64,000 nucleotides of DNA from contig CM067570.1 of NCBI GenBank assembly GCA_034336665.1, forward strand, positions 13,933,502 to 13,997,501. The letters run 5' to 3'. Positions 1 to 45,900 of the stretch are shown here, in pieces. The position numbers and the translations under genes were made by a program. The number at the start of each line of letters is the position of its first letter. Within the stretch, counting starts at the first letter, position 1. The notes under the pieces were generated by a model. It did not search any database and was not told the DNA's origin. It worked only from the letters and a program-made list of their open reading frames with translations. The stretch is from Luscinia megarhynchos (taxonomy: Eukaryota; Chordata; Aves; Passeriformes; Turdidae).

Positions 1-6781
<6,781 letters not shown>

Positions 6782-6810
6782 GGCCGCCGCCGCGCGCCCG
6801 CCCGCCCGCG

Positions 6811-6822
6811 CGTCACTTCCGC
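6811..6822 (-). promoter_or_regulatory. ETS/CRE-like composite site in ERCC3 promoter
   Basis: On the minus strand this reads GCGGAAGTGACG, an ETS core (GGAA) abutting a TGACG CRE half-site. It lies 30 nt upstream of the ERCC3 ATG. Such ETS-CREB composites are common in TATA-less promoters. Binding is inferred from the motif only. Confidence 0.5.
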
Positions 6823-6972
6823 AGGGCGCCGGGAGGAGACCCCGCCGGCGCTCCGGTCCCGGGGCCGCCCCGCCGCGGGGCGGGCCTGGGGCACGGTGGC
6901 GGCCACACCCCGGGCACGCCCGGAGCTGCAGGAAATGAGCAAAAAGAATTAAAAATTAATCAAAGAAATTGA

Positions 6973-6980
6973 ACTTCCGG
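6973..6980 (-). promoter_or_regulatory. ETS-type site CCGGAAGT
   Basis: The minus-strand octamer CCGGAAGT is a consensus GABP/ETS site, about 190 nt upstream of the ERCC3 ATG at the far edge of the CpG island. Confidence 0.4.
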
Positions 6981-7099
6981 AAAGCGCATCGTAAATAACA
7001 GTAAAAAAAGCCAACTCGGAATTGAGATACGAGAGTGACATTGCGCAGTGTTCTGAAGTACAGAATCCTCAAAAGAGAAATCACACTGTTGTCCCTACA

Positions 7100-10000
7100 G
7101 AGTGTTTTAATATATTTCTAAGTACAATTCGTGTCTGATTTTGGAAATACAAATACATTTCGAATGGTTAAAAACAAAAATTAAAAAAATATTTTGAACA
7201 TCAGCCAGCTGAAAATATATTTATCTAGTAAATCATCTCTCAAAGCTTTTATATATTTAATTATTCTAACTAAACATAGTACCCTTAAAAAACAAGTTCA
7301 TAAAAATGTAGAAATGAAATTGTGGAATAAGATTACTGGGATATACACACACACCTTCTATTCATACACAGAATTACAAGGCGGGGTTGGTTGATAGTTT
7401 TTAAGTTTGGAAGGTTGTTAGACAACGGAACTAGCAAGCAATGCCCAACACCTGAGTTCCTCAACCATGATAACCATAAGCTGATTTTTAAATTGTTTTT
7501 ATCTTTTTTTTTATACACAAGATATTCCATGTAAAGCAGCAACAGCAGTGCAGTTACTGGTAGCAACATCTCAAAAGTAATAAAAAACCCCATACATCCA
7601 GACAGTAGTACATTGCACACACACGTGATTCTCATACACCCATCGACAATTGGTCAGAGTATTAAATCAGTGTACAAATTAAATATTTCCAAAAATGTGC
7701 AAAAAAGTCAACGTTGATAGAAAAAAACACCTTTGTGTACATACATTACAAACTGTGCCCAGCATTCAACTGAGAGTAAAAACATTTACAGTGAGAAACT
7801 GATAGATTAAATAGAGAATTTAATGGCTACATAAAAATGTACATTAGATCAAGAGTAAATTTACAAATTTTTATTCATAGCTTCATGAAAACTAAAAGCC
7901 TACGTTCCAATTAATCTAAGTCTCCTCCACATATTTACAGTGATACTCCATTATACGACTCCTGTGAGGTCTGAGATGGCAGACACTATGCTTTAATAAA
8001 CCATTCCAATTTTAGGGTGACACCAACTTTTTTACTGATATTAACAAGAAACAAACACTAGGGAACTGACAATCTAATGGCTGTTCAGAAAAGAAAATGC
8101 AATCCTTGTTTTTATACCCACATTATATAGCCCTCTGGGGGAAAAGGATCATCCAGTTTTCAAGTAAAAAGCAGAAAAAAGCTCTGATGTATTTCCTATG
8201 ACTCATGAGCTGGAGTATCCTTTTCCTTATCCCTCAACAGAAGACCCTGACCTCCAATCCCTGCTGTGGACTCAACGTAAGGGCTGAACCATGAGACACA
8301 ATTTTAATGCTGTTTAATCCAGGTCCTCTCCCTCTAAAATAAGTTTCTGAAAACTAAGGCCTAGCCAAGGTGTGACTGCTCTGAAACATGAGAAATATCA
8401 TTTCCTCCATCCCACTTACCCCTCAACTCTGTACACATTATCTATTGCTAGAGGAAGCCCAAGGATTGCGCCAGCAAACCGGGAGCTGCAGCGTCCTGGG
8501 TTCAAGTGATGGGCTCCCTGGTCCACAGCTGGATACACACCTTAGTCAGGAGCTATCAGGGGCCACCACCTATGCAGGACTTAAGCTTTGCCAGCTAGAA
8601 AGAAAAATAAAAGGTTTGGGCCAAGTGGGGGATATCAAATTTGTTTCTGATTGCAGGTTTTGATTCAGAAACCCTGGGTTAACAGAAAACCTGTCTGATC
8701 CCTCAATGAACTTGAGTGGCCCCCCCCTGAAGGCAGCACCCACATCCAGGTAACTGTGGGTGACATCTGGCTGTCACTAAGAGGACCGGCCACTTCCCAG
8801 AGCTTTGGAACATTCTCACTACGGTGCACAAAACCCTATCAGGTCAAAATTTTATCTTCATGGTGCTCCTGAAATGCCCCAAGGCTCAAACCCAGCTACA
8901 GAAGTCACCAGGTTTTAGTCACCAAGCTTTCGCAGTAATTTTAGAATGACAACAGTAAGATTAAATTAGGATGAGCTTTTAAAAAGAAAACTCTTCATTT
9001 TAATACAAGCATGAATTTTGCATATGGGAACAGCAACGATAAACACCTGTATATCTGAAATATGGGCAGTGCCTATCACTTTTTACTAGTACCTGCTTTA
9101 CTCAGTCAGCAACAGCTTACTGGTGGATATACACTATTTATAAGAGACATGAAACATCACTTTTGGCTATATGTATATGGGATAGAAAAGCTTTGGTAAT
9201 TGTATGTGATTCTACACTGCAGACTTGTCATTGCCACAAGACAGCAAGTTACCAGCAAGAAGAAATGACACTGGCGGCAATACTTTCGCTTTTCCAGAAA
9301 CACCATAGGGACTTACATTCAAGCACACACATTATACTTTTCTATATGCATGACACAGTCTTCAAGATTAAAAAAGTAAGAAATTAGTTATAAATAACTG
9401 TAGAACTGACCAATTTGCTCAAGTCTCTGAAGCTGCAGTTAGACATTGCTCTATGCTGTCCAAAAGAATGGCTTGCTGTACTGCACTGTACCTAGGGGTG
9501 CTACAAGGCTTTCAGTCAAGACAACGGCAGGATTAGGATTATCCAAAAGGCACAGGAAAGAAATCTGTTGGTTTGCTTGGACAGATCATATTCCTCTGCA
9601 CTGAAAGTAAACAGCTTTTAATACAGTACCACACTTACAAATGTACCAACTTTGCTTTCAAGCCCAGTAAGAAGCTCTGCTGCAGAGCCTGGTACCCAGA
9701 GCCAGGAAGCCAAATCCTGACAATCCAGTTACTTCTATGCACGCAGACAAATCCTCTTTCTGGCACGTGCATTGGTGCACAATCTCCAGAATGCAAATAC
9801 AAAATGTGTATTAGCACAGGAAACCAAAAATCACTTTAAAGTTCTGAATTTGAATGTCTGCTGCAGATTATAACTCAAGCATACTCTTCAATGCAGTTAG
9901 GCAAACTCTGCTGTGGGCACTTTGAAAACACCCATTCTCTAAGACTGCTTTGGTGACATGGAATTGTATGACATATTTCAATATGGTGTTCTAACATGAA

Positions 10001-13000
10001 CAAAAGTAAGGCATAGAGAGAAAAAGGCACTAGCTAAAAAAACCCCAATTCTATTTTACTGAAAGGACTGTTTCGCTACAAATCAAATTGGACATCAAGT
10101 TAGAAGTTTTAAGACTGTATTTAAACTGTCAAGAAAAAAAGACTGTAGATTTAACTACACAATTATTAGATCCATGCTTTTTTAGGTTCTTCCATGGATA
10201 TTTCTATCACTCAAATAAAAAATAAACTTTCTCTAACACAACACAACTGAAACCTTGAGTCTTAACAGGACTGTTAGTTGCACCATTTAAACCATACCAC
10301 AGAAGTAGCTTTTGTCACTTAATATGTGCAACAGACAGAATACTAAAAATCATTAGATAAGTAAGACTTTTGAAAATACACATACTCACCGTGAATTTCA
10401 ACCCTCATTTTTTGAGAGTACAGCTTCATCATGGCATTTACAGAAAAGCAAACCAACCCTGCAGCAGTATTGCTTTCACTGGCATTTTTTTATAATTGGA
10501 TTCAACAATTAGGACCAATTTGTGATTCTAAAATGCTGGTGGCTTTTTAAGTGAGCTACAGGAAGTTGTGAGCAGGTATCTTGTCTCTGCAATCCTCAAA
10601 TTCTATGCACCCTCACAAATTCTAGAATGGGGGTCATTCACCATCAGCCCAGGAGTCCTGTAAGTGTTTAACAAACCGTGTATACAGTCCATTTTACTAC
10701 ATTACCCTACTAGGGATAAGTAATAGCCAACCTTTTGGTAAAAGCCTGATTTGGCTTCATAATTATTTCTAGCTCAAAATATTTGTGTTCATAACCACTT
10801 ATTTACTGTAATTTATTTAAATCAGTAGAGAAATTTCCTTAGGGTGAAAAAAAACTAGCTCAAGCCTAACCTTGGTTAAATTTGTAAAATTTTACTAACT
10901 AGAATCACTCAAACTGGAAAATGTCAGCTTCATTTAAGAAGTGCAGTCTTTACACTGACAGCTTTCTGACATGCCAGAGACACAATGAAAAATGTGTTCT
11001 GAAAGTTGCTTTTTTCCTGGCTCCAAAACGCTGACTGTTGTCATGACTGAATGCCATTTTTCTTAGAAAAGGCACAAAAGCAGCAAACTTGATTGTTCAG
11101 TAATTAAAAATCACAAGGAAGTGATATTGCAATATACATGATCCAGCACTGTCTCACAGAAAGGTCACATTATAAGAAAACTAGATTCTGAAAATTTTCA
11201 AGCTTCAGAGAGTGCAGTTTCTCTTTAGAATAGTATATTTAAATGTTATGAATGCTACAGATAAACCTGGTTCCCTTTAATGTCCTTTTTTGGTAATATA
11301 AAATTTCCTTACCTTTTCAGCTCTCACTGACCACTACTGATTTTATATACATTTTCACCTTGGTTTTGTACCTTCTTAGTCTGTAATTCAATCATTTCAA
11401 TTACATGGTCTTGAAAATTAGCTACATAAACTATTAGGTTCTACATTAAACTTCCCATCCCTACTGTCACTATATTTTGCTTATAAAGCAAAGGTACCTT
11501 ACAGCAGAGTACATACCAATTCTTCATAAAGGCTGCTTCATAGCTTTTATCTAATGACAGAGAAACGAAAAGAAAAAGTCAGTACAAGTTGCCTTTCCTT
11601 TTAGCCTTTTACACTTTTCTGGTCTGACTAGTTCTTCCTGTGCTCAGGAAACCTTGCACAGTTATGTACCCTGACTGAGAAAATTATAAGTTGAGTAAAA
11701 TACTCACATAAGCTGAAGAAGTCACCACTCTCAGTCTCTGGAGAGATGGTCACAAAAAAGTCATTCTTACTCCCCTACAGGTAAAGTGATTAGGATAGAT
11801 CCATACTCCTGCTTATGCTCTGGTAAAACATGGAATTCATCAGAATAAATTCAGAGATCTCATACGTGAGTGACTGTGGGAATGGGTAAGCTTATTGTTC
11901 TGTGTCCATGGATTTTGTAAACCTGATATTACTCTAAAGATGCAAAACAGGTAGAGCCTTGTCAGACTAGACAAGGGTCACAGTACCAGCCTGCTCTGCC
12001 TTTTAGAAACAACAAAAGCAAGCAATAAATCATCCAAAACAGTAAACATAATTTCAGTTCTCTTGTCCAATAGTTTATTTCCAAATGCCCCTTTAAATTA
12101 TTTATGTCCTGTTATTCTACAAAAATATGAGAGTTTGACTTTTCTGTTGTGAAAAGTCAGTTATTGACTACACCTGATCAGTACCTGGGCTTCTCAACTG
12201 AGAAGCAATATTTCAGATTTTCACTTTTTATTATGCTCTTTCAGAAATAGAAAAAGTAATTAACATACACTTTATGACAGTTGGAAATCTGACAAATACC
12301 AATCTGGATTATCAGGCTGGAATAATCACACTTATATTATTTAATTGCTGGATCTCTCTGCACTTCTGGCCTGTTTTTCGTACCATTTTCTGTGCTGTGC
12401 CTCCTTCGTCATAGGATTCATCAGTGCAACCTTATTAAAAATATAACTGGAGTCTTAGCTTTCTCAGTGACTCATTCCTGATGTTAAGAGATACTTGATT
12501 TTATTTCAGGAATGTTCAATACATCCTAGATGACTGACCTGCTTTACTAAATCAATTTTTTTAGTGCAGAATGGGAAGAATTTGATATTAATCAGGCACT
12601 TGATGTTGACATACATTCCATCCTAGCGCCTCTCAACAGCTTAGAAAACATTTCTTATAGCTCATTCTGAATCCAGTAACTCATATACTGCACAAGGATT
12701 AGTCACTCCCTTTCCCCTGCAGCCATTCATGGGACTGTGGAGGAGAATTGACCCTCAACATCAGTATTTTTTATCAGCTAACTGTCTCCCTCGAAGCTTA
12801 TGCAACAGAGGTTCTCTTTGGCAGATAGAGCAGAAGGCATTCTCCTGTTTATATCCAATAGCTGACCCTTGTCTAGCATGGAAAATTTCCCCTTTGCAGT
12901 ATAGTAGTTTCTAGGAGTCTGGGCCCATAATCTGTTTACCTGTAATTATTTTCCTATTAAGATAATACAATAATTCTACACCAAAACCTCTAACTAGCAC

Positions 13001-13629
13001 ATGAGTTTTGAGCTCGTTTTTGTTGTTTTCTTTTGGTCACATAGAAGTACCAGCTAGACATGCTGCTGTACAAAGAGTTCCAAGTTCTTCCAGCTTCATC
13101 AATTAGCTCTCAGAACCGCATATTCCTGCTTTAATTGTAAATTCCAGAAACTGATTAAATGCTAAAATATAATAAGAACTTAGAACTCTCTGCTGCAAGT
13201 ACCTACAATATAGATAAGAATCACATAGAAGTAACCTTCTTGTCCTTTAGCTGCATGTCTATTTTTCCCTGCACCCTGAGTCAGTCAGCGGTGTCAGAAA
13301 AAGTCACACAGTTCCTGACTGTCCAAGCATTTGTAATTTTTTTTTTCCTCTTTAAATAAGGAACAAATATGTACTAAAGTGCTTTATCTACATCAACCAC
13401 ATCAGTACATTATAGAAACAAAAAGTTCTAGTCCTGGTGGGAGGGGGGGAGAAAAGATTCTCATTTTAGATACAAAATTTAGATTGTTTACAATCTAAGT
13501 GAAACAAAGATTCAAGAGAATTTTCTCTCTCTTGTCTTTTTTCTCCATTTTCTTTGTAAAAAATAAAAAATAAAAGTGCAGTCAAATAGAAAATAAATGC
13601 AGTAGATGCAAGCCGAGTTGAGGCAGGTG
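7100..13629 (-). other. MAP3K2: MAP3K2 3' UTR, probable, plus short spacer to ERCC3 (extent uncertain)
   Basis: No coding exon or recognised repeat lies between the MAP3K2 stop (13630-13632) and the ERCC3 CpG island. Vertebrate MAP3K2 mRNAs are, from memory, known for multi-kilobase 3' UTRs, so this 6.5 kb is most simply an AU-rich 3' UTR followed by a short gap. Minus-strand AATAAA signals occur at 12227-12232, 12074-12079, 10812-10817 and 7868-7873, and an ATTAAA at 7106-7111. I cannot tell which is used. Pumilio-type octamers are present (11344-11351 and 7932-7939). RNA 3'-end data would set the real end. Confidence 0.45.
7868..7873 (-). terminator. MAP3K2: Candidate distal poly(A) signal AATAAA for MAP3K2
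   Basis: AATAAA on the minus strand, the last canonical hexamer I see before the ERCC3 promoter. It would give a 3' UTR of about 5.8 kb. Earlier hexamers may be used instead. Confidence 0.3.
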
Positions 13630-39926
<26,297 letters not shown>

Positions 39927-39930
<4 letters not shown>

Positions 39931-39996
39931 AATGGCAGTGAGTCTGAAAACTCAAACTTCAGGGAAATGGTTGCTTCATTAGCATTATTTTATCTC
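39927..39996 (-). CDS. MAP3K2: MAP3K2 start-codon exon (5' UTR plus ATG G)
   Basis: Only the ATG (39928-39930) and one more base are coding; the donor is ATGG|GTAAGT. Joining to ATGAGCAG of the next exon gives M-D-E-Q-Q-A, matching human MDDQQA. The ATG has A at -3 and G at +4. The proposed acceptor (pyrimidine tract then TTTTAG|GAG, exon from 39996) is inferred and less certain than the donor. The 5' UTR part contains a short upstream ORF. Confidence 0.8.
39959..39985 (-). other. Upstream ORF (8 codons) in MAP3K2 5' UTR
   Basis: Within the proposed exon, ATG at 39983-39985 opens eight codons (a second in-frame ATG follows one codon later) and ends at TGA 39959-39961, 28 nt before the main ATG. 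It depends on the exon boundary being correct. If transcribed, it could dampen main-ORF translation. Confidence 0.5.
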
Positions 39997-42900
39997 CTAA
40001 AACACAAAAAGCAAAAACCCCACAATTACTAAAGCGGTCAAAGCCATGTAAAACAGTCAAGTTTCCATTGTTTATGGGCAGTTTTTCTAAGATTCTACAT
40101 GGTAACACACATACCAACTACAAATAAGCTTGCATTAGACACATATGATGTGTAGAGAAAACAGATACTGTCCCCAAAGTCTCACCAGCCTTTGAGTAAC
40201 ATATATAATCTCTCAAGACACCAAGCCCGAACTGAATATTCTTCTAGACTAAATCTGATTTTAATCTCTATATCCCCAAATGGTGACTAGTAGTTTAACA
40301 GTAACACTCTACTACATGGGCTAACCACAGCTCCAGATTATTAAGAACCAATTCTTTTTCTACAGGTCCCTGTATCTTGTTGTCATAAATTCTGCATTCA
40401 GAACTACATACACATAGTTCATATCTATAAATACATATGAAACTCACAGCACAAATCAAGAGTCATCAATATCTGCTGATTAGATAAAACTAAAAAAATT
40501 GTCTTTTACCTATATATCAGTTGAGTCACCTACTACCATCTATTATAAGCTCCAAAATAACCAAGAAGAGCTTCAGCTTCTAAGGCAGACCCAGAGCTCC
40601 CACTACATAATCAGAAACCAGTTCAGCTAAAGAACACACAGAAAAGCACATGAGAACTAAAAGCTGAAAATCTAATTGGTGTGTATTCTGTGTTACATAC
40701 TCCCAAGTCTATTGACAGCCTCACAACAGTACCTGAAACAGCTTCCAAGTGCTGGGGGAAGAAAACTCCCATCAAATGCTTTGTAAAGTATTAAAACCTC
40801 TAAGAGTGTGAAAAGTAAACCTGGCCTGGGCTGCCCACAGCCTCAAGGCACAACCCCAACTTTTACTACTAATGGTATCCTTCAGCCTCCTGATGCCACC
40901 ACAGCAGGAGACAAAAAAATATTTTTCAAGAAAACCCCACCCAAAACAAACCAATCAACCAACCAAATGGTTCTGCTGCTCTGTAACAGAAAAGGAAGCT
41001 CACAAAGACAAAAAACCAGGGGATTTGTACTAATCCTCAGAGAGGAAAATGGGCTGAACTTTAACTTATTTGCTGAATGATAGTGGTCAAAATAAGGACT
41101 GTATCTTTGAACTCTGCTCCCTCACAAGATGCCAGGAGATCTGATTTGCTTATTGAATTTGGATTATCTTTATGGCCTTAAATATAAGGACTAATATTTC
41201 TTCCCCATGAGTGATTCTTTGCATCTTTTGCATCCCTGAGAATCCAAAAACGCAGAACACAGATTAAATTATTTCCTATGCTATGTTTTTTGTATCAGCA
41301 GTTTTCTTGGGGAATCTTCAAAAAAAGTTATTCACTAAAGTGCTTATAAAACATCTTTTTAATTCTGTATTTGATCCAACTGTCTTAAAATGAGAGCTAA
41401 TGTCATTTTCATAAAATGTCTGTTTTAATTAGCTATCTTAATATGTTAAATGCAACAATGCATTTCATGACTTTGGATGAAGTACTTCTGTCATATTTCT
41501 TTGCAAGCATTTCAAAGAAATACAATAGTTCTGTGAGGCATTTTAAATCTTCTACCACACGTGAAGAAAACCAAAACACCCCAGATGTTCTTCCTCAACC
41601 TAGCTGAAAAACCTCAAACTTGGAAGCTGAAGATATTTGAGTTTAAGGGCTCACATAGGGCTGAAAAGAAAAACATCTCCTCCAAGTTCATCCAGCTACA
41701 TCTCATTCTTTAGTATTAATCTGTGACATGTCTAACCAGAACATAAGCTAGTAAGTGAGCATCCATTTATTTTACCTTCCACTTCCTTCTTATTCTTTAA
41801 AAGGAAAAATCCAACTTAAAAAAATTAAATTTCTCTAGTAACTTTATTCTTATTTTATTTTCCCTTTTAACCAAAATTCTCTGTTCAAATATGAAGTATA
41901 ATTAGCCACCTTATAATCAGCTAACAACACCTTTATGTAAGCATTTAACGTTACTTTAAAAATAAGCTAACAACATTAAAATTTCAATTAAAAACATGAC
42001 TCAGAACCAATTTTATTACAATGTTTTTAACTGATCAGTTTCACAATGGATTATAACAACAGGGTGGTTATGGAGAATAAAAATGAGATAACAAAACCCA
42101 ACATTTTTCAAACAAGTACATATAAATTCAGTAGAAAGCTAAAAAAGCATACCCTAACCCCTGGCTGCAAAGCCCTAGTATAGCACACACACAAGAGTAA
42201 ATTACAATTCAAGCCAAAAAAAAAGAGGAAGCAAAACAAAAATTTGAAACTCTGAGAAAGACTCAGGAGAAGCAAAGGCTGCGAACACAAAGAGCAGATG
42301 CAAAGGTAGAATAAAATTATGTCAAGGTCTTGCAGAGAGACACATGCAGCCTGAATTTGAATGTAATTAAAGAAGGGATGACAGTGAATTTCAAAAAGGT
42401 GTTTGCTACACTCTTATCACATCATCAAAGAAGTATATCCTAGCAACAGCATTTTGGATATAAGGGTGGAGAGATGCTGATTTATATTCATGATTCACTT
42501 CCCACCAGCCATCCTCCATAATCTGGAAGTCTTTCAGAATCTGAGAAAGCTAAAAACAATTTCCAAGAATCACCTGCATATTTTCTTTCTTCAGTGGCTT
42601 TGTCAAGGCAAATGAAACAAAGGCTGAGGGCAAGTAAACCATGCAGACTATGTAGCTGTTTCAGACACCCTTGAGCTAATTGTCCATTCTCACACACTTC
42701 TATAATAACCACAACTCGGTGCCTCTCAGTTACTAAATTAAGAATAAAATAAACCCAGTGAAGCAAGCAATCTAGCTTAGCCTGATTTAGTAAGGAATTT
42801 GGACTTACACAGGAACCCTTTACCTACATAGAAAGGTGCTTTTCACTTTCAGAGTCCAAACCTGTTGCAATAGAGGGGCAAGAATCTCAAGGATATCAAT

Positions 42901-45900
42901 CCCTCCACAAAATTTTCACTAAAATAAATGAGTGCACGGATAAATGGTTTCCAATCCTTACACCAAAGCAAAATGACAATGTGAACTCGAAATAAGAAAG
43001 ATGCACTGTAATTATTTCAATCACAGGTAAAGAGTAAATCAGACTTACACTGTATTAGACACAAGCATGTTAAACCAAGGCAACATGAAAACAGTATCTG
43101 CTTGCATTGCTATTCAGAGACATACTTGTCTAAATAGATGAAGCAAAAAGAGACAAGTAAAAATGAAGAGTGAGCATTCACAGCTGATTTTTCACACTGT
43201 AGAATGGACAATCAGAATATAAAATAAGACTATAAAATTTTATTTCGTAGTAAGAAGAATGAGATAGATAAAATGGTTTTATTCTAAAAACGTTATTCTT
43301 AATCAAATGCTTGGTCTCACACAACCAAGCTCCTAAATCACAGCAAGCAAGGCTGACAAAATCTCAAGTGATCACCTAGTCAAACATATCTACTTAACCT
43401 TTAAACAAAATAATGTGCAGCACTGCTTGTTAAGATTTTTATTTACAAAAATAAACATAGTATCTGTGAACAAGACAAAGAGTAATACATAAATCTGAAC
43501 TTCTGTAGCATTTTTCATAACTCAAAGCAACTGTTGGCATAAATGACAATAATGACACTACATAGTGCGACAAGCACAGAAGTCAGTATTGTTACAAGAC
43601 ATTAGAAGATAGCTAAAAGAAGGTAATTCCATAGAAGTGAACATAAAGAAGAGGATTGTATATGGACATACACACAAATGAACACTGGACAAAAAGCCAT
43701 CCTTTTCAAAGAATATGAAAGCAGCAGCAGTAGCACAAAATCACGAATGACAGAAAAAAAGAGAATTGAAGGACAGTAGTGAGAAAAATGCTAAGAGTAA
43801 CACATCAGAAGTGAGATCATCTTTAGAAAAACTTGGATCCTTAACATATTGTAATAGTACATAAAAAAGGTATTCACAGGGAAAGCAGAAAAGGGAGAAA
43901 AAGACTAATCCAAATCAAAGGGCAAAGATACATTGCTAAAATAAGGTAACATTAGGAAAACAAAACAAAAAATAGGACTCAGTGGGTCAAATGGAACCTT
44001 ATGAATTATGTTTAACGGGTGAATTAAATAAAAGAAATATTAATCCTGTCATAGTACTATGGCATCTTTTAAAATCTAAGGCAAGGGAATGAACGGACAA
44101 ATGCTTCTTAGGAAACATCTGGTGAAATGTTTGATTCCAGCCTTTTTTGCACACCTTGAGGAATCTTTAGGTCTGAAAGCCACCAAGGAGGAATCCTGTC
44201 TATCAACAGCACACCAGTAAGGGCATGAGCAATAATACTCTCCTCAGTTCCTCCCCTCTCATGTGCCCTCCTCTGTTCTGAAGCACTTTCTTTCCCCCTT
44301 AATTTATCCCAATGGTGAGGTTAACTGCACTGAGAGTGTCCACCCAGCTGTGCTGTGCTAGGTGAGACTGGCAAAACAGCAGAACCAACCAAGCCCTGCC
44401 AGCTGACAGACACCTCAGAGCAAGGAAGACAATCTAGTGCAGCATTTCTCACGACCAGGGAAGTAATTCATGAATGGTTAAGTCCTGTCCTGGACTTATT
44501 GGCTAAATATCACATGATATTCTGGTTATTTGCTTTCAAACCTCAATCAACTAAGAGGAAAAGCAGCTGATGAGCTAAAATAATTTTTAAAAAAATCCAT
44601 ATTCCTATTTAGCAGAAAACACCAGTGAACATGTTTCCTACTGCAGGTACCTGGAGACCAACAATAATCAGGCAGGCACAATAAGATAGACAAGTTATGG
44701 CTTAAGTAAATTACCTGAATCATGTCTGAAAACAGTTGCAGTCCAGCAAAATATATTTAAATACCATCAAGTATTTTAAATACATATAATAATTTACTGT
44801 GGTTACTCTTCATTTTTTATTAATTAAAAATAATACTAAACACTTTAAAAATGAGATGAACTGCATTTATGGTATTTAACTGACAGGACTGCTTTCTGAA
44901 GTTCTATACTCCCTGCAGCCAGGAGGGCACCACCCACAATTAGAAGCTATATTTCATGCAAGTCTAAATATTGTGGTTTATTACATTTACTTGGTAATGT
45001 TTTTGCACTGAATGCATTTTGACATAAAGACAATAATTTAGGAAATTGGAAAAAAACTTTCAGCCACAAGATTGGACAAGCAAGAAACAATTGAGAAGAA
45101 TTATTAATCACAATGTGTAAATATCTAACATAGGTGCAATACACATTAAAGAGGCATAGTGAAATCCTTGAGTGCATAAAAATGCAGAGTATGCAGAAGC
45201 CATCTTGCTTCTGTACACAACCTACAGGCACAGTGCTCCGTGAAGACTGCAGACAGCAACTGTGGGATGGCTGAAGCATCAGAATCTTTGTGATTGGTAC
45301 ACAGGTATCAGGTATCTCTACAATGGGCAGATTTGTGATTTCTTACACTGAAGACTTTTAAAATCTTCCTGGCAAGCAAAAAAAAATAAATTTATGTCTC
45401 ACTGAACCCACAGGAACATGCAAACTTACATCATCTATACAGCTACAGACCTGATTTGGTATTTGTTTATTTTATGAAAAGAATGGTTACTAGCTGCACT
45501 CCTTCCGGACTTCAATTTAATTCACAGACAAACTAAAAAGTAACAAAAATCCCCAAACCAATAAAACAGGCCAGACTTGCATAAAAATATCTATGGATGG
45601 TGCCTGCCCAGTTCCAGGAAGAATAAAACCTCAAAAATCAGTGCTCTCAGTTCTAGCACCCTAAGTGCAGCTCTCACTCAAGTTACCTTGGGAACCAGAT
45701 TTCAGAATTAACTGAGGATCCAATGTGCTCAGTGACAATAGCAAAATTTCATTCAGATGAAATCTTTAGTTCCTGCTGTTCTATAAACTGTAATTTGACA
45801 CGTAACATTTATCAGTTTGATGAACTATGATCTTGACTTGAAAAACTTACAGTGTGCTGGAAGGTTTGAGAGTGTAAGGACAGAGTTTTTAAAGACTGTT

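Noticed and set aside
8495..8515. GGGTTCAAGT, a B-box-like sequence suggesting a tRNA or tRNA-derived SINE
   Set aside because: No A box or cloverleaf can be drawn around it; it lies in probable 3' UTR.
10381..10400. Strong splice donor-like GGTGAGTAT on the minus strand
   Set aside because: It lies 3' of the MAP3K2 stop with no plausible upstream coding exon in frame; probably a decoy site in the 3' UTR.
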